Counted from the stretch's first letter, positions 24,421-35,887 are shown. The stretch is DNA of 64,000 nt from Liolophura sinensis (GCF_032854445.1 NC_088304.1:22705704-22769703); one strand, 5' to 3'. Made by a program: numbers and translations. The notes: generated by a model not told the origin, from the sequence alone.

Positions 24421-24730
24421 AGATGTACAGCGTAAGGAGTAAAATCAGAGCAACTGGTCACACTTAACGGGTGAAATATCGCCTTTTGCCAATTTACATC
24501 GGTTAGGATTTTATTCTAACAGTTCAAATATATCCGTCGCCACGGTATGGCTGAAATATTGCCGATGTGGCGTTAAACCATAATCATTCATTCAAATATA
24601 TCCTTAAATAGTAGCAAATTAGCAAAATGCAGTGATGTGAATTGCAGTTTATTAGACGTCACTGGAATCAGACGTCTAGAATTACTCAAAATGCTGTATT
24701 CTAGTCACATTTAATATACAATAACATTAA
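24421..24730 (+). repeat. Dispersed repeat X, copy 6
   Basis: The unit is interrupted at 24536-24590 by a LINE tail. After it, AAATAGTAGCAAATTAGC and the ATTACTCAAAATGCTG end follow. Confidence 0.65.
24536..24590 (+). mobile_element. 55-bp LINE 3' tail with target duplications
   Basis: The last 55 bases of the LINE family (CGCCAC...GTGGCG hairpin, then ATCATTCA) sit between two copies of TTCAAATATATCC (24523-24535 and 24591-24603). The host sequence is an X repeat. This is an extreme 5' truncation. Confidence 0.7.
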
Positions 24731-24898
24731 ACTGACTAAAGGGATAGAATACTTGGTTTCCCAGCTCACACTTGACACTATGTGAGTGAAGTCTGCTGAC
24801 GACATAGAAAGTTCATGATGAGCCTGAAATCGGAGTTATGGACGGAATTACATGTACCTACATAACGCGAGGCAAATTGAGTTCCCTTTTTTGTCGAA

Positions 24899-25165
24899 CT
24901 TGTATGTATGTATGTATGTATGTATGTATGTATGTATGTATGTATGCATGCATGTATGCTTTGGGTTTTACGTCATACTGAACAACTTTTGAAATATAAC
25001 GACGAGAAATCATTGGGTGTGTGCTTATATACTGTGTCTTCTTGTGAAAGGACGAGTTCATGCCGCCAAGGCCATTTAAGTATCATGCCGAAGACACCAG
25101 ACATGGCACCCCACCCAGTCGCATTATATACTGACACCGGGCCAGCCAGTTATGTTTGCTTGCTC
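24899..25165 (-). mobile_element. SINE-3: related element with a (CATA)n tail
   Basis: On the minus strand, body sequence (25160-24990, with GGTGCCATGTCTGGTGTC) leads to a CGTCGT...ATGACG hairpin and a tetranucleotide tail that forms the (TATG)n microsatellite at 24902-24955. It is another family with the same type of 3' end. Confidence 0.55.
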
Positions 25166-25295
25166 TAACCTCTCCGTGCTGAGCGCCGAGCAAGACAGCA
25201 TCAAGTACCATTTTTAAAGCCTTTGCTATGACCTTTCCCTGCTTTGATCCCAAGTCCCCCGACTTCGCAATCACAGTGTATTTTACGCGACTGTT

Positions 25296-25490
25296 AGAGA
25301 GTGAAATTAGGGTAGTGACGACAATGTGATAGTTGGCAAATGGTTAAACGTATTGCCTTTGAAATCAGACCAAGGTGTTGTGCTAACTGTTCGTGTATAT
25401 GGTAAAAAGTAGCAACGTACACACCTCCGAGCATCAGGGTAAAACAATAATTAGGTACACAAAAGCCCGGTGATGTTAGTGACCAGAATT
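25296..25490 (+). repeat. Dispersed repeat X, copy 7
   Basis: GAGAGTGAAATTAGGG, GTGACGACAATGTGATAG and CTAACTGTTCGTGTATAT align with copy 4, with an internal deletion. Confidence 0.6.
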
Positions 25491-25850
25491 GGGTGTGGGT
25501 CAATCACAAGGCCAATTCCTACAGTGAAATTCAAGAATATTCGAACTAACAAAATTACGCACGATGAGAAAATATTATTTCAGAAATATGAGTCTAGTCG
25601 ACCAGATTTAGTGTTATAGGTATCGGTGTCAAGGTATTTTTTTTTCATTTCTACAGACCGTGTTATACACTGACATTAACGTAGTGAGGAACACCTCGCA
25701 ACTGTGGATTCGTTAAAAATAATCTACCCACTGCGCCCTGCCGATTATTGTTCAAGAATGAACAGCTATTCCATGTTTCTGGACTACATAATACCCTGCA
25801 AGGTACTGACTTCATGCGTCACAGCGTATGTGCTATGGTCATGTGTACGG

Positions 25851-26102
25851 TACACTCAAAAATTAATTTTAACAGAAAGTCTCTGTTGTCTGAGTGATGC
25901 TAGAATGCATTCTGTTATTATAACACAACATTCTGTCATACTCATCGTAATATCGTGTTAGTCTAATAGAATCTTTATGCTGAATTAATTTTGTTTAACA
26001 CAACAATCTGATGTAATAACAGAATACATTCTAGCATCATTCGGACAACAGATTTTCTGTTAAAACTTTAAAAAAAATTATTTTTCTTAAGGTAAATGTG
26101 TA
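25851..26102. mobile_element. Palindromic MITE, copy 1
   Basis: The two ends are inverted repeats over about 60 bases; each arm has AACAGAAA, then GATGCTAGAATG and TTCTGTTATTA. The termini read TACACTCAAAAA and, in reverse, TACACATTT. No coding capacity. Confidence 0.7.
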
Positions 26103-26587
26103 CCGTATCAGCATGATGGATCATCGCAGGTTAATCATCCAATATACATAAGCCTATAGATATACGGACGAGTCGAAAACGTGCTTTTCCCCATGGCGAT
26201 TTTGCAATAAAACCTCTGAAAGGTAATACTTTTCACCTCATATATCGTACAGAACCGAACTAAAAAGAACGGTAAACAAGTCTTGAGTGTATATAATAAA
26301 ACTATACTCAGTTAAGAATACAAACGCACGAAGCAATATATTATATTATAGCAATTATATCGCTTTTTCATAAATAATTAAATAATTTGTTAACTCAACA
26401 ATTAGGGTATCAATTGTGGCTTCAATTTTCACCCGATTTTCACATTTTAGGGAAATAATCCACGAGCTGTGGCAGCGTGAAAACAGAGTGGTCGGTAATC
26501 ACAGTTTTTCACGCTCTTCGTGTTGCAAACGGTGGACACCCTCGGTACTGAGTGCTGTGAACTGTGATTGCCAACCAAGCACTCCAA

Positions 26588-27915
26588 TGTTTCCGGAAAC
26601 AACAATCTCAAAAAAAATTTTTATCATTAAAAACAAATTCCGATATATGTGTTTTAACATCCTCACAAGACCCTGAACAGCTGTCAGGGAAAAATACGTG
26701 ATAGGGATGGTGATATTATTGATATATCTGTAGAAGAAATATGTACAGAATTACAACCCCAGGGTATTGTCAGAGTGAAGGGCTTCACAACAAAGACAAG
26801 CTGGCAACATTCTCATATGAAATACATACCTTTTGACCTTCAATAGTACCGCTCTACCGTCGTATATTTACATTGGCCCGTATAGGATTTATATATTCCT
26901 AACCCGACTAAAATTTTCTGGTAAACAGGTTTCGATAATTGGTGAAAATAAATTTTGGGGTATAATAATTTACAATAAATTATCTTTTATACCCTATATA
27001 AAAATGCTTAAAGCTAAATGTACATAGGCCCTCGATATTATTAAGATCGTGTGTAGCACCGAAAGGGGTGCTGACCTATCTATTTTATTAAACCTATATC
27101 GTTCTCTGGTGAGGTCTAAATTTAACTATGGGTCCATCATTTACGGTTGCGATAGGAAATGGTACCTGAAAATGTTGGACCCTGTCCATCACCACGGCCT
27201 GAGGTTCAGCACAGGAGCTTTTAGAACCTCACAAGTAGAGAGCATACATAGAGGCAAATGGGCCTTCTTTATATTATCGACATGTAAAACTGAGCATTCA
27301 GCAGGCTACAAACTTTAAACCTCATCCAAACAACCTCTGCCTACGACTGTGTTTTCAACTATAAATTTACATATACTGATGGGTCAAAGGATAGGGGCAG
27401 GGTTGCGCCTGCGACTGTCTTAGATCAGCGAGTCCCCTCTCTTCGTCTTTCATCCTTTTGTTGGGCATTAATTTTATTATCGATGGGTGCTGTGCTCCCG
27501 AGTGTGTTGGATGCGGAGCTGAATACGACATCAAACATATCCTGGTTGACTGTGGAATTGTTCGGCAAAGATTCTACGCAGTCAACCGTATATACGATTT
27601 ATTTGACAACATCGCTGGTGATGCTGTCACAAAATACCTAAGGGCCATTGGCCTATATCATAAAGTGTAAATTTTAATTCTTATTAATACATAAATTAGG
27701 AGATATATACATATACAGCTTTCTAGGTAAACTGTTTTAAAAACGGCTGGCTGTTTTCAACTTTTGACTGTTTTCGTTCTTCTTAACTGGTTCTAAACAT
27801 GTCTGAACAGTTTTCTTCAAATTTTGATGTTCTCATCACCATATCCAAAAGTAATCCCCGCTTCCTGTTTTCAACTTGTTCTCGCCACGATATAGCTGAA
27901 ATATTCATTCATTCA
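26588..27915 (+). mobile_element. LINE E: plus-strand copy with an internal deletion and preserved 3' end
   Basis: Gag-type sequence (26588-26900), matching LINE A at 6650-6860, is fused to the RT thumb (26920-27320). Next come an RNase H stub (27360-27455), the C-terminal domain with CVGCGAEYDIKHILVDCG (27458-27670), a 3' UTR, and the family tail ending ATTCATTCATTCA at 27902-27915. Confidence 0.7.
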
Positions 27916-28207
27916 AGTTGTAGCTTGTAAATTCAAAATGCAATTAGTTTATCTATTCTCGTTTGAAGTTACAAGTTACGAGTTGCTTGCAACTTCTAAC
28001 TAAAGGCCTCTAATAAGCTTAAGACCGTATTTCAGATTTTGACTGAATCTCGGAAATGTCTTTGTGGAATCGATCCCAGAACACAACAGATTATTTTGTG
28101 GTAGTGTGCTACTCTACTGTCAGCTCACGGTATGGGCGTAGATCTAGTGTTGGGAGAGTCACAAGGGAAGGGTGGATCCGCATAATGAGTTAAATTCAGA
28201 ACCAGAT

Positions 28208-28263
28208 TCTCTCTGATCCTTTTGAGATCAGTTCTGATCCTGTTGAGATCAGTTCTGATCCTG
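28208..28263 (+). repeat. 21-bp tandem repeat split by SINE-2
   Basis: TCTGATCCTGTTGAGATCAG-type units occur before the SINE and once more at 28613-28634 after it. Confidence 0.8.
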
Positions 28264-28264
28264 T

Positions 28265-28612
28265 ACCGGCCCGGATAGCACAGTTGGTAGAGCGTCCGCT
28301 TCGGGACCGGTAGATCCAGGATCAATCCTTGATCGAGTCACACCTAAGACCTTAAAAGAGGAAGTTGTAACTTCCTCGCCTGGCGTTCAGCATGAAGGGG
28401 ATGGTGCAATGACTGGTTGACCCGTATCAGTATAATGGCTCGGGCGGGTCGGCTTACTTGCCTTCGGTAAGGCGTCTCAGTGAAGCAGCACTAAATAAAA
28501 GAGCGGTGGAACAAGGAGGCACATTACATGCACTCTTAGGACTCCTTCGTCGTCATATGACTGAAAAATTCTTGAGTACGACGTTAAATACCAAGCACTC
28601 ACTCACTCACTC
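28265..28612 (+). mobile_element. SINE-2, full length
   Basis: The head is tRNA-like: an A box in GCACAGTTGGTAGAGCG and a B box in GGATCAATCC. The body and hairpin tail end in (ACTC)n. TCTGATCCTGT at 28254-28264 recurs at 28613-28623 as the target duplication. The host is a local 21-bp tandem repeat. Confidence 0.9.
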
Positions 28613-28634
28613 TCTGATCCTGTTGAGATCAGTT

Positions 28635-29952
28635 AGGCGTGCTTCAGTCCCGCGGTCGTAAAGTTATAAGATTTTGATTTTGTATGCACCCGATGGGCCG
28701 GTCCAAAGTTCGTTACAGGTACAGGAGTGGGAGGTGCGTACACAAATTTCATCTAAGGTAGGTCACACCACCGGCGCTCGAAACCAGCCCGTAAACCCAA
28801 TATATGCTTTATACCAGCCACCTAAATATATATACTTCCAGCGCCTGTGAATCGGGCAAACCAATCTAACGTCTGCCATGTCTGGAATTTTTTTTTGTCC
28901 TTCCCAACATTAATTGGGCTAGTCTTTCAGAACGCCTGAACACCTGACCTAGTTTACACGCTATCCTAGTTTACATGCGGTATGGGTTATGGCACATTTT
29001 AAGTGTTAGAGCACAACTGGCATATGTACATGTAGCGGTATGCATAAAGATGGACATCAAACTGGGTTATCAATGAATTGAGATTTCTAAACCGGAAGGC
29101 GTCGGAGGGAGATAGGTGGCAACGGAGGAGGGGGGCGGGGTGGACTGGAGCCCGCCCCCTCTGAAAGTAAAGTGTGGGAGCTAAACTCCCTGCCCCACCG
29201 CCCGAAAAAAATGTTTTTTCTTTTCTATAGAACAAATGACATCGGCTGAGCGGTTTGAACAAAAATGCTTAAAAAATAAATGACAGCGTGCAGTTTATCC
29301 CTCTTATTTATCACAATTTTTAGCACCATAAATGGCCTATATTGCGTCTCTAGCGATATAAATGGGGAGAGCTTCCGGAGCTTATACGGCCCTTGGACGC
29401 CTTTTCGGGCACAGAAGGGAAGAACAATGGTAGAACTCAAATGATTGATCACAGTTAGACTTCATCAACATTGATCAGAACACCTGGAGTCACCCAATAT
29501 TTGGCAATTCTCATAATAAATATTCTTAGATCTTTACAATAAAACCAACTAGTAAGCATTTGTCAAACATTTTTATGAGTACTACGGCGTAATTTAACTC
29601 AATACTTTGTACTAGTGGTGTTAGGTCCTGTATAGAGGGGGCAAACATGTGATAATATAACCAAAATCCTGTCCAACTCAAAGTTTTGACGGAGAGAAGC
29701 AAGAGATTCTTTTCAGACCAACCAAAAATAAAAGCTAATATAAATAATATCTGTGCTGAGAAATCTGTTTCCATTTTTCTAAGTTTCCAAATACATTCAA
29801 TGTACAACAGTATTGTCTAACAGTATGAAGCGTGTAAACACTCAAGTGAGCATCAGCTCAGATCACAGGGTTTTTACAATGTCTAAAGCATTTATACATG
29901 AGGAAGAGAAGAGCCTAAATCATGTCGTGTTACACGAAGAATAAAGGATGAA
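28635..29952. other. No gene seen; short GC-rich patch
   Basis: Positions 29090-29210 are G-rich on the plus strand, then C-rich. The open frame at 29526-29807 on the minus strand has no recognisable motif. Confidence 0.45.
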
Positions 29953-30124
29953 ACATATCAGTTTTGTCTTTGTATGTGAACTTCGCTGCATACATTTACA
30001 GCATCCACTTCACAACAATTTATTTATTTATTTATATCACATATCAGCTTTGTCTTTGTATGTGAACTTCGCTGCATACATTTACAGCATCCACTTCACA
30101 ACAATTTATTTATTTATTTATTTG
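29953..30124 (+). repeat. 86-bp tandem duplication next to SINE-1
   Basis: ACATATCAG followed by TTTGTATGTGAACTTCGCTG starts at 29953 and again at 30039. Each copy ends in ATTTATTTATTTA. Confidence 0.9.
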
Positions 30125-30372
30125 ATTGGTGTTTTACGCCGTACTCAACAATATTTCACTTATACGACGGCGGCCAGCATTATGGTGGGTGGAAGCCGGG
30201 CAGAGCCCGGGGGAAACCCACGACCATCCGCAGGTTGCTGGCAGACCTTCCCACTTACGGCCGGAGAGGAAGCCAGCATGAGCTGGACTTGAACTCACAG
30301 CGACCGCATTGGTGAGAGGCTCCTGGGTCATTACGCTGCGCTAGCGCGCTAACCGACTGAGCCACGAAGGCC
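30106..30372 (-). mobile_element. SINE-1, full length
   Basis: It is flanked by CCACTTCACAACAAT at 30091-30105 and 30373-30387, a 15-bp target duplication. All domains are present with few changes. The left flank plus part of the tail is itself duplicated upstream. Confidence 0.9.
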
Positions 30373-31286
30373 CCACTTCACAACAATGTATCAGTAAACA
30401 AGTACATTTTCTATCCACCAAATTATCTGGCGGTGGTTATGTCAGTGACTGTTTAGGAAATTTCTAGATATATGCTCCTTAGCATAGAGTTTTGACAGGG
30501 AGACAAGGTAGCCCCACATCTGACTAAACTGTTTTAAAGTTTTGTGATCTCCCGAATGGTATTTTTCAATGACAACAGAAGGGGCTCATGCGGGGGCCTC
30601 TCACACATGTGAAAGTAGAATAACACAGTGGTGGATGCCAACATAAAAGGGGCTCTGTTGGGGATTGTTTGATAACGTAGGTTTAAAACAAAAATATTGC
30701 GTCTTGAACTTGGTACAGCAGATATTATGGTGTAAGGTCTCAATTTGTCACCGTGGTTGTACCAGTTCATGACTGAATTAATTTAATTCATAAAAAATAA
30801 ACTAGGGGATCCGCGTGAGTAGGCTACACGTAGACCTTCAGCTTGACCGACCTGCCCTTGGAGATACTGTGTATAGGCCTGTGTCCACGTTTCTTCAGTG
30901 TTTGTAAACATTTGCGCAGTTTATAATCATAGCCACACAATTCTCAGCAATTCGATTTCCCGCGATTTGGAGTGTTTTTAAGGGAGCAGTGTGGCGAAAA
31001 GAATTCAACATTTTGCTGTCGTTACACGTTGACAGCTGCGATATGTACAAATTTCCTTGCACACTTTACAATGGTTACCTCACAATATGAGCAATTCCCA
31101 GTGACTCCCAGTGGAAAAAAAGGGACACAGGTCATCAGTTCAGTAAAGTATACGACCTCCAAAAAACATGGCAACACCATTATACGGGTATCCAAATGGA
31201 TTGATCTATAATTTTCGGATACCGTATACCCATCGAAGCGCTATAAGGCCGACTTTGCTAAACAGCGGGAGAGGAAATTTTATGTC

Positions 31287-31290
31287 TAAA

Positions 31291-31358
<68 letters not shown>
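31287..31358. repeat. Long (TA)n tract about 230 bases upstream of the cupin gene
   Basis: About 35 uninterrupted TA units, able to form a cruciform. It lies between the last unrelated DNA and the cupin start at 31586. Confidence 0.95.
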
Positions 31359-31362
<4 letters not shown>

Positions 31363-31585
31363 AATAATTAATATATCATATTTATACTTAGAAACAGAGC
31401 GATGTTTAAAATGATCGGCGAAAAACCCAAGTCATTAAATGAAATAAAATAAAAAGATTTGTAACCTGTGAAAACACGAAAAAAATATCGGTCGAGGCCT
31501 TTTTCAAGTGTCGGACTCGTAACATCCAGCGTATAATATTTTAATTCCACTCAACAAAATCTTTGTTTCACAGTACTGCTACAAG

Positions 31586-34291
31586 ATGGCTGCCAAAGAC
31601 GAGATAGATCGGTTGAAGAATCTGTTAGGGTTACAGCCACATCCCGCAGGTTTTGGGAGCTTCGTGGAAAACTGGCGGGCAGAGAGACAAGTGACGTTTG
31701 TGCATCCTACCAGGTGCGTATAAGGGGAACAGTTCTCACCAGTCCAAATTGGATGGCAGGCGAAAGTTGCACATCCCAGTCTCTCGATGGTAATTTCGCC
31801 CCTAGTGGTTATTTTGCTCTTATATTGGTTACAACTTTATGTACAGCTATATTTATGCCTCCAGCTCTATGTACAGCCATATTTATGATTCCAGCTATAT
31901 GTACAGCTATATTTATGAGTCAGCTCTATGTACAGCCATATTTATGATTCCAGCTATATGAACAGCTATATTTATGACTCCAGCTAGGCCTATATCTACA
32001 CCTTTATTTACTAATACAGCTCTGTAGAGTTTTATTTACTACTCCGGCTCTGTATAGCTTTATTTACTATTACGGCTCTGTACAGCTTTATTTACGACTA
32101 CGGCTCTGTACAGCTTTATTTAATACTACGGCTCTGTACAGCTTTATTTAATACTACGGCTCTGTACAGCTTTATTTACGACTACAGTTCCAAGTAGAGA
32201 GTCATTCACGACTCTACCTCTGTGTACAACTGTACTTATGACCACGGCTCTATGTACAGCTTTATTTACGACTACAGTTCCATGTAGAGCGTCATTCACG
32301 ACTCTACCTCTGTGTACAACTGTATTTTTGACCACGGCTCTATGTACAGCTTTATTTACGACTTCACATCTATGTACAGTTTTAGATAGTAAGATAGTGC
32401 TATTTGACAACATTTTCTAAGCATTTGTGAAGTGCTAAATTCTTTCGGGAAAAGTTTTAATCATAAAACATAATTATATACATGCATTCCCACCTCCACC
32501 ACTGGCAAAATGTTGGATTTAACATTTTTAAAGCTATATGTGTCAGTTTAATGACAGGGCTTCTACCCGTTCAAGACTCGCGTATATATCCCACCAATCT
32601 AGTCAGACAGTTAAATCATTCTCCATCCTTTCTCCAGTCACGACGGCCCAAGATCTTCCTCTTCCAGCATATACTTCATGTTAGAAGGAACGAATTTCAT
32701 CAGCTTTCACCTGTTATTGTCGGATGAGTTCTTCTACTGGCACGCTGGGGGCAAAGTAAAGGTAAGGTTGTTGCTTGGGAATCCGTGCTAAGAGTGGATA
32801 GTTGTGAGTTCAAAAATGGATCTTTGCGATTTGTCATAATTTATTTTATATATTTATTTGATTGGTGTTTTACGCCGTACTCAAGAATATTTCACTTATA
32901 CGACGGCGGCCAGCATTATGGTGGGTGGAAACCGGGCAGAGCCCGGGGGAAACCCACGACCATCCGCAGGTTGCTGACAGACCTTCCCACGTATGGCCAG
33001 AGAGGAAGCCAGCATGAGCTGGACTTGAACTCACGGCCACCACATTGGTGAGAGACTCCTGGGTCATTACGCTGCGCTAGCGCGCTAACCAACTGAGCCA
33101 TGGGGGCCCCTACGATTTGTCATAATGACTAACGTCACTATGTGTGGGTCAACATATTTATTGCGTCCGAGCCTTTAGTCATTGGCTGTAGCGTCAGTAA
33201 GCAAGTTGAATAATGGCCTAGAGATTACGCCCAAGGACCATGAAGCTGTCTTAAGCAAGTCAGACTTAGTCTTAATATCCCAGTTTTCTTGAGTAAATTT
33301 TTATTTTAATGCGTTCAGATTTCGTAAACTTCCATAACAAAACTGAAAATTAGCTTCAAAAGTGATAAAACAAGTTAAGGACCTGTCTCACTAAGCTATG
33401 TTAGGAAAACGGTACAAAGGTCCCGAGACGACGATCAAACTCCGGCGTCAACACAACTGACCTTACGCGTCAACACCAATGACCGCCCTCATCCTCACAA
33501 CTGATCTTGGGGGCAAACACCACTGACCTTACGCGTCAACAACACTGACCTTTCGTGTCAACACCACTCACCTTTCGTGTCAACACAACGGACCTTCCGC
33601 GCCAACACCACTGACCTTTCCGCGTCAACACTACTGGCCTTTCTGCGTCAACACCACTGACCTTACCCGTGAACACCACTGAGCTTACCGGTCAACACCA
33701 CTGACCTTACCCGTCAATACGACTGACCTTGCCTGTCAACATCACTGACCGTGCGCATCAACACATCTGACCTTCTGCGTCTACACCACAGTGTCTGCTC
33801 CTGATAGAAATAAGAGTAAAAAAAAAAATCTTGAGTAGGGCGTTAACCGTCAATCAATTGATCAGTCAATCAGTGTATAATCTCAATCATGTCTGTTTGA
33901 TTCTTACCACTCAGATCCACCTGATCGATAAAGATGGCAACCATAGCTCGCATCTTTTGGGGGACACCCTGAAAAACCCTGAGTGTCGGTATTACGTGGC
34001 GGTCCCTCACGACACATGGTACGCAGCGGAGATAATCGAAAACGCCCCCTATGTGCTATACAGCGCTGTTGTTGCGCCAGGTGCGTCCAAGACATCTTCT
34101 GCTTTCACAACAAGACAATCGCTATACCAAATTTAAGTTATTTCTTAAAATCTTTGATCTAAATTTCTCTCATTTTGTCTGTGTTTTCACCAGGATGGGA
34201 GCTTCGTGACTGGACAGAAGGGAAAAAGGATGAACTTTCCAAACAATATCCGCAACACAAGGAGAAATTTGAGAAACTGTGTTATATTTAA
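31586..34291 (+). CDS. DUF985 / cupin_5 family protein (4 exons)
   Basis: Exons 31586-31713, 32638-32761, 33915-34080 and 34194-34291 join in phase to 171 codons, the usual size for the family, with GT-AG introns and a strong start context (A at -3, G at +4). Family signatures occur in order: LLGLQPHPAGFG (residues 13-24), SIYFML (53-58), FHLLLSDEFFYWHAGG (66-81, the cupin motif), VPHDTWYAAE (114-123) and VAPGW (137-141), then a charged C-terminal helix. These place it in the single-domain cupin superfamily, RmlC-like, common in bacteria, fungi and plants. The substrate is not known and no enzymatic role is assigned here. The usual HxGGY after LxxHP reads HPAGFG, a mild departure. Introns 1 and 2 each carry a minisatellite, and intron 2 a SINE. 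It lies 3.1 kb upstream of SLX1 on the same strand. Confidence 0.9.
31829..32386 (+). repeat. Minisatellite (27-29 bp unit) in cupin intron 1
   Basis: Each unit carries a variant of CTATGTACAGCTTTATTTA. About 20 units. An 88-90-bp higher-order unit, with GTAGAG-GTCATTCACGACTC, occurs twice at about 32177-32355. Confidence 0.9.
32841..33112 (-). mobile_element. SINE-1, full length, in cupin intron 2
   Basis: It is flanked by perfect 14-bp duplications CGATTTGTCATAAT at 32827-32840 and 33113-33126. Confidence 0.92.
33444..33790 (+). repeat. Minisatellite (22 bp unit) in cupin intron 2
   Basis: GTCAACACCACTGACCTTAC plus two bases, about 16 units, with changes such as TTTCGTG and TACCCG. It ends 125 bases before the exon 3 acceptor. 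Confidence 0.92.
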
Positions 34292-34571
34292 ACTTTATTC
34301 TGATCAATCTGCATTACGCCCGAAAGGCGGAATAATGAAAGTAAGCATTCCGTAACAGATGACACCTGGCCAAAATTGCAGTCAGAACCCACACTGTAAG
34401 GAGTATGGAAGTGTGTTCATACGTTTCAAATGTGGTTATTGAAAGCTGGGCATAACCTGTTTCTTCCAATTTTTGGACACCTGGCCTAATCTTTTGGGCG
34501 CTTTTGATTTAGCGCTTTTTACATGAAGTACCCTAAAACTGTTTTAATCCAACAGCTTAGCATTGTGGAGA

Positions 34572-34577
34572 AATAAA
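34572..34577 (+). promoter_or_regulatory. Candidate polyadenylation signal of the cupin gene
   Basis: AATAAA lies about 280 bases after the cupin stop codon on the same strand and is the first canonical signal seen downstream. It is supported only by motif and position. Confidence 0.4.
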
Positions 34578-34903
34578 CAGGCTTATTTACCATCTATGCC
34601 ATGGTGAAATGATCTACTGGCTAAGCTGTTAGTGGGAATGGTGACAGTTCTGAACTCCCCGGTGTGCCTGGCCCTAATGATTGGCCGGTGTCATTGTACT
34701 ATAATTGGCTTCTAAATGTGTCAAGTCTGGTGTCACTTTCGCCATGGTGTTGTTGTGCAGCAGCACTCCGTGAATTTGGCCGCACTATGTCCTACCTGCT
34801 AAATACCATGCATAAGGACACGTGTCTATCAGACGTGTCTGTCATTCAAACTGAAAAAGTGAAATTATGTTCAAAGCGGCGCTAGAAATCTCAAAGCAAA
34901 CAT

Positions 34904-35212
34904 TGGCCTCCCTGGCCGTCGGTGAGCGCGCCAGTGCGGCGCAGTGAACCTCTCACGAATGCTGTCAGCATAAGTTCATAAGTCAGCATAAGTTCATAAG
35001 TCAGCATAAGTTCATAAGTCCAGCTCATGCTGGCTTCCTCTCCAGCCGTACGTAGGAAGGTCTGTCAGTGACCTGCGGATGGTCGTGGTTTTCATGGTTT
35101 GTGTAAAACGTCCTTTTCTCCCACAATAATGCTGGTCGTCGCCGTATAAGTGAAGTATTCTTCTGTACAGGGTAAAACACCCATCAAATAAATAAATAAA
35201 ATAAATAAATCA
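34904..35212 (+). mobile_element. SINE-1 with an internal 18-bp triplication
   Basis: The head begins at about 34904. Inside it an 18-bp unit (GTCAGCATAAGTTCATAA) occurs three times at 34974-35027. The central domain, hairpin and (AATA)n tail follow. Confidence 0.8.
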
Positions 35213-35285
35213 AAATAAACACCTGACATTATAGAGTTGCACATTGTTCGTCAAGTGTGATGATCTGGTAGCTCCCACAGTGGTT

Positions 35286-35437
35286 GGCCTGTGCCCAGTT
35301 TCACAAAAAACTCGTACATGTACGATGATTGCACATACAGGAGAATGGCGAGGTAATAATGACGTACAAAATATCGTCCAACAAATGTACGATAAATAAA
35401 ATGTCGTACGCCGCTTTGTGAAACTAGGCCCTAGTAC
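35286..35437. mobile_element. Short MITE with AGTTTCACAAA inverted ends
   Basis: The left end GCCCAGTTTCACAAAAAACT and the right end, in reverse GGCCTAGTTTCACAAAGCGG, are inverted repeats. CGTACATGTACGA forms an inner palindrome. About 150 bp, non-coding. Confidence 0.55.
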
Positions 35438-35535
35438 CTGGGGGAAGTCGGTGGTTTACTGGCACTCCAGATCAAACCCGGGCCGGGTCATACCAAAGAC
35501 TTTAAAAATTTTCAATGTTGCTGCCTCGCTTGGAG
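35415..35535 (+). mobile_element. SINE-2-related 5' fragment
   Basis: GATCAAACCCGGGCC, then GGTCATACCAAAGAC and CTCGCTTGG, parallel the head-body junction of SINE-2. It runs directly into the microsatellite at 35538. Confidence 0.4.
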
Positions 35536-35537
35536 CG

Positions 35538-35650
35538 TATGTATGTATATATGTATGTATGGATGGATGGATGGATGGATGCATGCATGCATGCATGCAT
35601 GTATGCACACACACACACTCACATAACACACACACACACACACACACACA
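35538..35650 (+). repeat. Compound microsatellite
   Basis: (ATGT)n, (ATGG)n, (ATGC)n and then (CA)n follow one another without a gap. Confidence 0.95.
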
Positions 35651-35740
35651 GGGAGTCCAGCTCATGCCGGCTTCCTCTCCGACTACGTGGGAAGGTCTTC
35701 CAGAAACTTGCGGCTGATCGTGAGTTTCCCCCGGGTTGTA
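35651..35740 (+). mobile_element. SINE-1 central fragment
   Basis: It runs from GTCCAGCTCATGCCGG to GAGTTTCCCCCGGG, with no head or tail. It starts directly at the end of a (CA)n tract. Confidence 0.6.
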
Positions 35741-35887
35741 TATCCATCGTCCGTGTTGAATCACATCAAAGCACAACTCTGGTACATTTTGATTAACGAC
35801 AATTTACAGATCTTTATACTATGATAAACCATTCGAATACTGATTTAATTCCTTCACCTAGAACATTTCTTGTGTGTTTCCATCGTC

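Noticed and set aside
28265-28340. tRNA gene
   Set aside because: The tRNA-like A and B boxes are the head of SINE-2; the cloverleaf is degraded, and the same head recurs with SINE bodies at 45878 and 49809. The same applies to SINE-1 heads such as 40650.
29526-29807. 93-residue hydrophobic minus-strand frame
   Set aside because: It looks membrane-like because the DNA is AT-rich; no motif, splice context or family resemblance was found.
32144-32413. Valine/histidine-rich minus-strand repeat frame
   Set aside because: It lies in the cupin intron 1 minisatellite and has no gene context.
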